Positions 60,601 through 64,000 of a stretch of DNA of 64,000 nt are shown piece after piece. The translations under genes were made by a program, and so were the position numbers. Each line of letters starts with the position of its first letter. Within the stretch, counting starts at the first letter, position 1. The stretch is from positions 165,360 through 229,359 of the forward strand of contig NZ_JACJJP010000001.1 in assembly GCF_016900095.1 (NCBI RefSeq), in the 5' to 3' direction. The notes beneath the pieces were generated by a model. The model was given only the letters and a program-made list of their open reading frames with translations. It was not told where the DNA came from and ran no database searches. The DNA comes from Gemmiger formicilis. Its GTDB lineage: Bacteria > Bacillota > Clostridia > Oscillospirales > Ruminococcaceae.

Positions 60601-63357
60601 GGTGGCGCAGCCTTCGCTGTACCACACTTCCTTGTCGTCCACGTCGGCCATGGTCACATAGTCGTCGGTGGCGTTGGTGCGGTAGTGGAAGCCGATGACG
60701 TCCACCGCATTGTACAGGTCCTCATCCGCCCGCATGGAAGGAACGATCTGCAGACCCTTGTTCTCGTCCGAAGCGATGATGCGGATGCTGTGATAGGCGT
60801 CGATGGCCGCCTGGTCAAAGTATTCGGGGAAGTTGGTCTCGGTCTCGATCCGGTTGGCGAACCACTTGATGAAATCTTCATCGGGGTTGCTGGTTTCGTT
60901 GGTATCCGGGTCGATCATGTCGATGACATAGCCGAACTTTTCGTAGGCGTCAAAGATGGTCTCGCTGTACCACTTGTACATGGCTTCATAGCCTTCGGTG
61001 GTCTTGTTGGAACCGTTCCACTTCTGGGCTACCCAGTCCGGCATGCCCCAACGCAGGATGCTGACCTTGACTTCGGGGTTGATCTTCTTGGCGTCGGCCG
61101 CCATGACAAAGCCGGGAGAGCGGGAAGCGTCGGCTTCCTCATCCTCATACCGCATGGTGCAGGCTTCGGCGCCGGTGGAGTTGTTGCCGTCGTTGCCCAT
61201 CTCCATCTTGATATGGGTGAACAGCGGATACTTGCCACCGAAGAGGTATTCCATCATTTCCCAGTAGGCTTCGGGGTCTTCGGCCTTGTAGTCCAGCAGC
61301 AGGTTGCTGGTGGAGTTGCCGTTGAGCATGCCCCAGCCCTTCCAGGTCAGGCCGTTCTCGTTGGCGGCGGCTTCGTCCACCGCTTCCTTGGTCAGGGTGA
61401 CCTCGGTGGGGTTGACTTCGGAGATGGCTGCGTTCAGTTCGGCCGCCGCCTCGTCGATGCGGGTCTGGTCGTCGGCAGTGAGCTGGTCATTGGCCAGCAG
61501 TTCCTCGCCGGCTGCCAGGGCCGCTTCCAGGCGATCGCTGGTCAGGCCGCCTTCCACCAGGGCCTTGGCCTTGGCAACGGCGGCTTCCAGCTCGGCGGTG
61601 TTCACCGTGGGCAGGTGGTCCTTCTGGTAGGCGCGATAGGCAGTCTCGGCCATGGCAGTGGCGGAATCCAGCGCCACACTGCCGATGACGATGTTGTCGA
61701 AGGAGCCTTCCATCAGGTAGTTGGTGTTGAAGCTGCGGGCCAGCATGGCGGACAGGTCATCCATGGTGCTGAGCTTGAAGCCCACATCGGCCACGCTGCC
61801 GGCCAGGGCACCGTTGATGTAGATTTCCACCGCACCGTTGGCGCCGTTATCCTCATGGTAGACAAACGCCACCGAGTTCCAGTCGTTCTGGACCGCGCCG
61901 GTCAGCTGGATGCTGTTGGTGTTGATGCCGCCGTTGTCCGGGCCGTAGCCGAACTTGCCGTCCCAGGTCAGCACATGCAGGCTGTTGGAGCCATCGCCCA
62001 CCGTGAAGGCGGTGCGCTGGGTGGACACGTTGGTGTCTCCGCTGGGAGAGGTGGGCATCACGTCAAACAGGACGGTGAACGCGGTGGATTTCAGCGCGCT
62101 CACATCGCTGACGGAAGCATGGTAGGAATTGGCGTTGTTCCACTGGACGTTGTTGGTGAAGACGGTATCCATGCCGGAAACCTTCTTGGTCACCGCGCCG
62201 GTGGCGTAGGTCAGGCCGCCGTTTTCCTCCAGAGCACCGCCGAAGCCCTCCGGCAAGGTGGGCTTGGTCGGCTGGGTGTCCGGATCCTGGGGCGCATCGC
62301 CGGTGCGCTCCACACCCACCCAGCAGACGGCCGCCGCATTGGAGCCGGTGGGGGTCAGGGTGTAGGTGACGGTCTGGGCCGTCTTGACGGTGAAGGAATA
62401 GCTGTGGCTGGCGGACTGGTTCTTGGCCAGCGCCGCGATGGTGCCGGCATCCAGGGTCTTGCCGTCCACCGTGACCGTTGCCTTCATGGAACGGTTCTGG
62501 TTATCCCACCAGTCATGATGGCCGGAAGTGATGGTGTAGACGCCGGGTTCCAGGGTAAAGCGGTATTCCACCGTGCCGGTATAACCGCTGCCGTACACGC
62601 CGGTCACGTATTTATCGTTGGTGGCGCTGAAGCCCTTGGTGGAGACACCGTTGTCCACCAGGCCCCAGGAATTTTCGTCCGGGGAGAAGCGGTCGTAGGT
62701 GCCGTTCAGAAGGGCATCCCCCACCAGAGCCTTGACGGCATCGTAAGGTTCGGTGCTACCCACAGAGTTGATGTCGGGATTGCCATTGGCTGCCGTGGTG
62801 TCCACAAAGTAGACCAGGTTTTCGGGCACCACTTCCACGGTGTAGGTGGTACCGTCGGCTGCCTGGGCGGTGACAGTCTCATAGGCCGTGGCAAAGGTCT
62901 CGCCGGTCACACCGTCGGCCCAGGTAATGCCCGCGGGCACCTGGCCCGCATAGGTGGCAATGTGGGTGGTCTGGTTTGCCAGTGTGGCCACCTCATTGGC
63001 CGGCGCCTGCTCGGCGGGGGTTTCTTCCGGCTGCGGGGCGGGTACCGGGGTGGCGGAATCGGTGGAGGCCTCCTGCTGATCAGAGGTGCCCTCCTCCCCT
63101 TCCGTCGTGGCCGTCGGGGTGGGCTCGGGCTCCGATTCGGCGGTGGGAGCGGGGGTCGCTTCCTGTGCCGGATCGGACACTGTGCCCTCGTCCTCCGTCG
63201 GCGTTTCCTGTTCCTCGCTTTGGACGACTGCCGACTGTTGTGTCGAAGTCGGCGCCGCGTCGTCGGCCAGAGCGCTGCCGGGCACCAGACCGGCTATCAT
63301 ACCGACAGCCAGAATGGACGCCAGGATCCGCTTACCGGATGGCTTGGCTTTTCTCAT
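54643..63357 (-). CDS. Giant LPxTG-anchored glycosidase: GH59 plus GH43 with lectin and CBM modules
   Basis: This is a 2904-aa surface protein. Order: signal peptide (1-32); Pro/Glu/Thr wall linker (to about 125); CBM-like domain (about 175-350); LamG-like lectin (about 380-560); FIVAR helices (580-660); GH59 galactocerebrosidase-like catalytic domain (665-1130) with acid/base Glu821 in TNETSN and nucleophile Glu915 in WYSEG; GALC-type lectin domain (1176-1370); CBM-like (1377-1500); Ig-like; a second CBM-like (1596-1764); FIVAR (1766-1859); GH43 with QAHGGSVLTM, ERPKVVYN, REAPAMFK and DSRTVWLP motifs (1862-2357); Ig-like; CBM-like (2426-2596); InlB repeat (2599-2669); a C-terminal domain; Ser/Gly-rich stalk; LPQTG (about 2868), membrane helix and RRRKGK tail. 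It likely attacks terminal galactose on glycolipids, mucins or arabinogalactan outside the cell. Confidence 0.92.
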   Translation of the reverse strand: MRKAKPSGKRILASILAVGMIAGLVPGSALADDAAPTSTQQSAVVQSEEQETPTEDEGTVSDPAQEATPAPTAESEPEPTPTATTEGEEGTSDQQEASTDSATPVPAPQPEETPAEQAPANEVATLANQTTHIATYAGQVPAGITWADGVTGETFATAYETVTAQAADGTTYTVEVVPENLVYFVDTTAANGNPDINSVGSTEPYDAVKALVGDALLNGTYDRFSPDENSWGLVDNGVSTKGFSATNDKYVTGVYGSGYTGTVEYRFTLEPGVYTITSGHHDWWDNQNRSMKATVTVDGKTLDAGTIAALAKNQSASHSYSFTVKTAQTVTYTLTPTGSNAAAVCWVGVERTGDAPQDPDTQPTKPTLPEGFGGALEENGGLTYATGAVTKKVSGMDTVFTNNVQWNNANSYHASVSDVSALKSTAFTVLFDVMPTSPSGDTNVSTQRTAFTVGDGSNSLHVLTWDGKFGYGPDNGGINTNSIQLTGAVQNDWNSVAFVYHEDNGANGAVEIYINGALAGSVADVGFKLSTMDDLSAMLARSFNTNYLMEGSFDNIVIGSVALDSATAMAETAYRAYQKDHLPTVNTAELEAAVAKAKALVEGGLTSDRLEAALAAGEELLANDQLTADDQTRIDEAAAELNAAISEVNPTEVTLTKEAVDEAAANENGLTWKGWGMLNGNSTSNLLLDYKAEDPEAYWEMMEYLFGGKYPLFTHIKMEMGNDGNNSTGAEACTMRYEDEEADASRSPGFVMAADAKKINPEVKVSILRWGMPDWVAQKWNGSNKTTEGYEAMYKWYSETIFDAYEKFGYVIDMIDPDTNETSNPDEDFIKWFANRIETETNFPEYFDQAAIDAYHSIRIIASDENKGLQIVPSMRADEDLYNAVDVIGFHYRTNATDDYVTMADVDDKEVWYSEGCATFGYTELQENKNSEYGYESIGGYQSPLALMDSIPNAFMASRRSHYVFQPAIGSFYEGIQYGHKELLSARDPWSGYIHYDPALQMLAHFSRFAVTGWENSDPTQNEIWRMISSASHGSFGGSDNEHQTAGIDGDASYLTLAAPNGEDFSVVFVNNTQNAKTFMVNVEDLPAAAAKDLQVWTTETDSYLKHTGTVKASDGSWIISVPAYSIVTATTLNDSSEEELAMPSEGINTPDRTVLDTDSTGRNADTTDTYLYADDFTYDEEPDMEQYNVLTGTTTVDYMTARGDEPRYMLDTHGAWIVEDGRLTQELSTSVSQWNGGDPATIVGDFRWMNYMASVDVQIPDAASGVWTGLGVRSQTGMNWNQDGYTLRIYGNGAWEFYRGGSKLGSGSVTASADGSYKLQVAANGSTITALIDGNVVYSYEDSNPMDAGRVKLSSSWNKVYFDNLEITTIPGTIPYATSMVDGQDDSVSYEGSWDISQPGGGSADNWYRTLSTSQAAGSSFSFTFAVEGTGFAIVGPNDGGADLSIYVDGAQEAIQGTTTASGTRFETYTLTGLDYAKHTVKVVVNSGTLKIDALYTLGQALEAEKDVLVSVETDLPDLLAVKAGQTVENLPETVEVKTGSGEVKTLPITWNNTADRFTEAYGTGSVTGTVEGGTTAIGVPLTVTIPVEIVPANTVYYIDVVEADPAKLTSTEPYDAVKALLGSQLLNQSYDQIIGNGTWGRVDTDAGAKGYSSTTDKTDTGIYGHDNAAGETLTYQLTLPAGTYVLTSAHREWWNMTRPMDVTLTAEDGTMLASGSISLSSSNLNAVNTFSFTLDQKQKVSYTITATGTQAPVISWLAVEEKTADDLKAELQALVETIQTNVANDQANGVVYAETALEAWQYTGSGATAQKDSLSDLQSAYDLAAQLIADDAATTGDLSACMNELQSIYDNLRTVAETYSSIPGTTGSVIKADTGLDMQAHGGSVLTMVEGTSEGCVNYDLDGDGEVTEGKTVYLWYGEDKTNDTRPVDGVRCYVSTDLYNWSDRGTVLYTQDSILPVEDSGKAAVTSNVGSDGEGTTQNYNAMQVSLSNLDTLKEVGTWSEPQNGMSESDFIEIKNFLRAYVAEFEVAPTDDHDVSWVAKSYDETEITASSFLYPDSQTEGTQTTTSLQLAFEGLYGGYCITERPKVVYNETSGQYVMVFHADGPLYNSADLNSWVAGGCQGDCPASRYSRAMVGFAVSDTPFGPFKLVNITRMNYDLDLNSDRLGEARDMTVFVDKGVDSNGDGVDDAYVIYSSEMNSKLYVSLLNADYTGPVAEGDTAEAGTQYASRILSDDNREAPAMFKYDGWYYLITSGTDGWNSTEHVYYRSQNILSGWEKVGNPAVNDTGKCFNTQVTYVIPVDAENGKFIFMADRWNGNDLSDSRTVWLPLQVNDDHTIGVLNETNWVTARLDQLAPVIINSELPAVVYADGSNLPDALNVTWQGKTLDTRVTWSGYDNMGYTTLTATLEDCEGVTKRVTALVMPEDLLYFANPTSGEVSADYTAIVEASADTLKQDPTVNDGAYSEESGFGYTGDGYSVRENTTDIYQSLRYGNSKTASINYRFDLPEGEYEVYVGMYDPASWSNWSPKRSADIQINGTVVEEGYSYYNNCNNTNDTLHYQATVGEDGQLNVTVAPNASTDSAIQVSFIMVAGKPAEKATVRFESNGGNMIASQNVVIGQTATQPADPTRDLYQFTGWYTDEALTALYDFSTPVTGNITLYAGWKQVMVQDIEDLTEVPADLQNTYATVDEMKQAMLLKAEASLQMNAEGSAYYDVKLYYVDDAGNKTPVEDGKFPAEGVNVTFAYPDGTNRDDYVFSIVHQCLNGDLETFSESDITFTDAGLTVHVNSLSPFVVAWRERSAEPTPENPDEGGTTPPTQGGSGNQSGSGSQSGSTGGSSDQGSSSTASSDQNSSSQTSGNTVLSGILPQTGDPAALGVLAVIVVLAAAAIVVLQILRRRKGK

Positions 63358-63436
63358 CTTGAAACATTCTCCTTCCTTGTGCTTTTTTTGCCCAATTTTT
63401 CAACTTGAACCAAAATTGAGCCAACGACACAAAATT

Positions 63437-63465
63437 ATTATAGAAAATGCCATTTTTCATCAACA
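63437..63465 (-). promoter_or_regulatory. Candidate promoter of the giant glycosidase gene
   Basis: A perfect minus-strand TATAAT (63437-63442) lies about 80 bases upstream of the ATG. The -35 is poor (TGTTGA at 17 bases, or TTGATG at 15), so an activator may be needed. The rest of 63466-63700 is AT-rich, with no gene seen. Confidence 0.4.
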
Positions 63466-63835
63466 TGCAAATTTCCAAGTTTTTCCTGCATTTTTTCACA
63501 CAATTGTGATAATCCCATCAAGGTTTTACATTTAATCTTTATATTTTACATTTTCCCCTGCACTCAATCCCTTTTATAAGTCTTCAATTCATGTTTGCTT
63601 ATACACTGGTGTAAATAAAATGTATTGGGATTATAAAGTATCTTAATCTGTATCCAATCAAGTGTTAAAACCAGCACGTACAACATTCTCGTCTTTTAAA
63701 GTTACAATTTTTTAGCTTGCTCTATACAGTCGAAAAGACGGCCAAAAATATGTCGGCAGGAGGAAAAAGAAGACGGGACGTTTCTTTACGGTTCCATCTG
63801 GAATTTTCCGGATCTTGATGATGACTATTCGGCGC

Positions 63836-63990
63836 CAATCAAACCACCCGTTGAACGGGTGGTTTGAACAGACCCTATAAGGGCCTATCTCCTGTGGTCG
63901 CTCCCTAAAGGGGGCCCCGAAAAGTCTGGCAACCACACTTTTACCACGGGCCGCCCCCTACTCGGGGGCATTTTTTATGCCTTCTTTGCG
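63836..63990. mobile_element. Second copy of the hairpin-rich IS200/IS605-like element (runs off right edge)
   Basis: It begins with a near-perfect odd palindrome (AAACCACCCGTT-G-AACGGGTGGTTT at 63841-63865), then CCCTATAAGGGCCTATCTCC, a CTCCCTAAAGGG hairpin and GCCCCCTACTCGGGGGC. The order and spacing match 44483-44620 with roughly 70 percent identity by eye. In IS200/IS605 elements such palindromes lie at the ends and in the transposase leader; here a transposase could start beyond 64000. The stretch 63466-63835 shows no gene. Confidence 0.6.
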
Positions 63991-64000
63991 TTCTCCCCTG

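Noticed and set aside
54994..63408. A 2804-codon open frame on the plus strand opposite the giant glycosidase
   Set aside because: It mirrors the coding strand codon by codon, has low-complexity Gly/Val/His-rich sequence, no ribosome binding site and no domain. High-GC codon use removes stops on the opposite strand.
1..64000. CRISPR arrays, rRNA and tRNA genes
   Set aside because: No regularly spaced repeats and no cloverleaf or rRNA-like conserved stretches were recognised; a tRNA search program would be more reliable than reading by eye.

Overview
The window comes from a high-GC, strictly anaerobic Gram-positive gut bacterium of the Oscillospiraceae/Ruminococcaceae type (Faecalibacterium, Gemmiger and Subdoligranulum relatives are the closest fit from memory). 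Reasons: AGGAGG-type ribosome binding sites, AT-rich sigma-A promoters in GC-rich DNA, lipoprotein-type solute-binding proteins, an LPxTG-anchored giant glycosidase, many ABC exporters with two-component or GntR/MarR control, Fe-S rich oxidoreductases, a NAD(P)H-dependent alcohol dehydrogenase, and no respiratory chain. No rRNA, tRNA or CRISPR array was seen. The species assignment is inference.

Layout. 1-3754: potABCD polyamine uptake operon (potD runs off the left edge). 3838-9613: two drug/peptide-stress ABC modules placed head to head, a response regulator/ABC/kinase operon on the minus strand and a GntR(YtrA)/ABC/zinc-ribbon operon on the plus strand with a 15-bp perfect operator palindrome. 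9641-12156: an unrecognised 183-aa protein, a Bax-inhibitor-1 family protein and hemW. 12168-17054: a NitT/TauT-type ABC uptake operon facing a Crp/Fnr regulator, with two TTGC-N4-GCAA sites between them, then a polyprenyl-type glycosyltransferase and a flavin reductase. 17091-28226: a sugar locus made of mglBAC plus a sugar-binding lipoprotein, a YesM-type kinase and a YesN-type regulator (a three-component sensor), preceded by an exonuclease and a HAD phosphatase. Two of its transporter parts are abnormal: the galactose-binding protein looks circularly permuted, and the permease carries a helical N-terminal extension of about 200 residues. 28261-29228: a cytoplasmic ricin-fold lectin with an Ala/Lys histone-like tail. 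29263-33621: a heterodimeric ABC exporter under a MarR regulator with a perfect consensus promoter. 33699-38517: a giant FtsX/MacB-type permease with its ATPase. 38588-39634: a DUF368 (undecaprenyl-phosphate flippase) gene. 39720-43695: a LysR-divergent operon of a small helical protein, DUF3737, an iron alcohol dehydrogenase and a cyclophilin-like lipoprotein.

43715-44740 holds a decapitated penicillin-binding protein gene next to a hairpin-rich IS200/IS605-like element; a related copy begins at about 63836 on the right edge. 44763-52257 is a nickel/Fe-S locus: hypB, a 922-aa Fe-S flavoprotein, hypA, DUF5692, ferredoxin and a NapH-like membrane ferredoxin, with a divergent FadR-type GntR regulator and a methyltransferase. 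No hydrogenase lies in the window. 52413-54540 is a small serine-recombinase element. 54643-63357 encodes one 2904-aa sortase-anchored protein joining a GH59 galactocerebrosidase-like and a GH43 galactanase-like catalytic domain with lectin, CBM-like, FIVAR and InlB-type modules.

Together the accessory genes point to a host-glycan and galactose-oriented lifestyle: the surface enzyme may free galactose, the mgl transporter may import it, and the three-component sensor may tune the response. That link is inferred from content, not from operon structure. Family assignments rest on motif recognition by eye; no database search was run.
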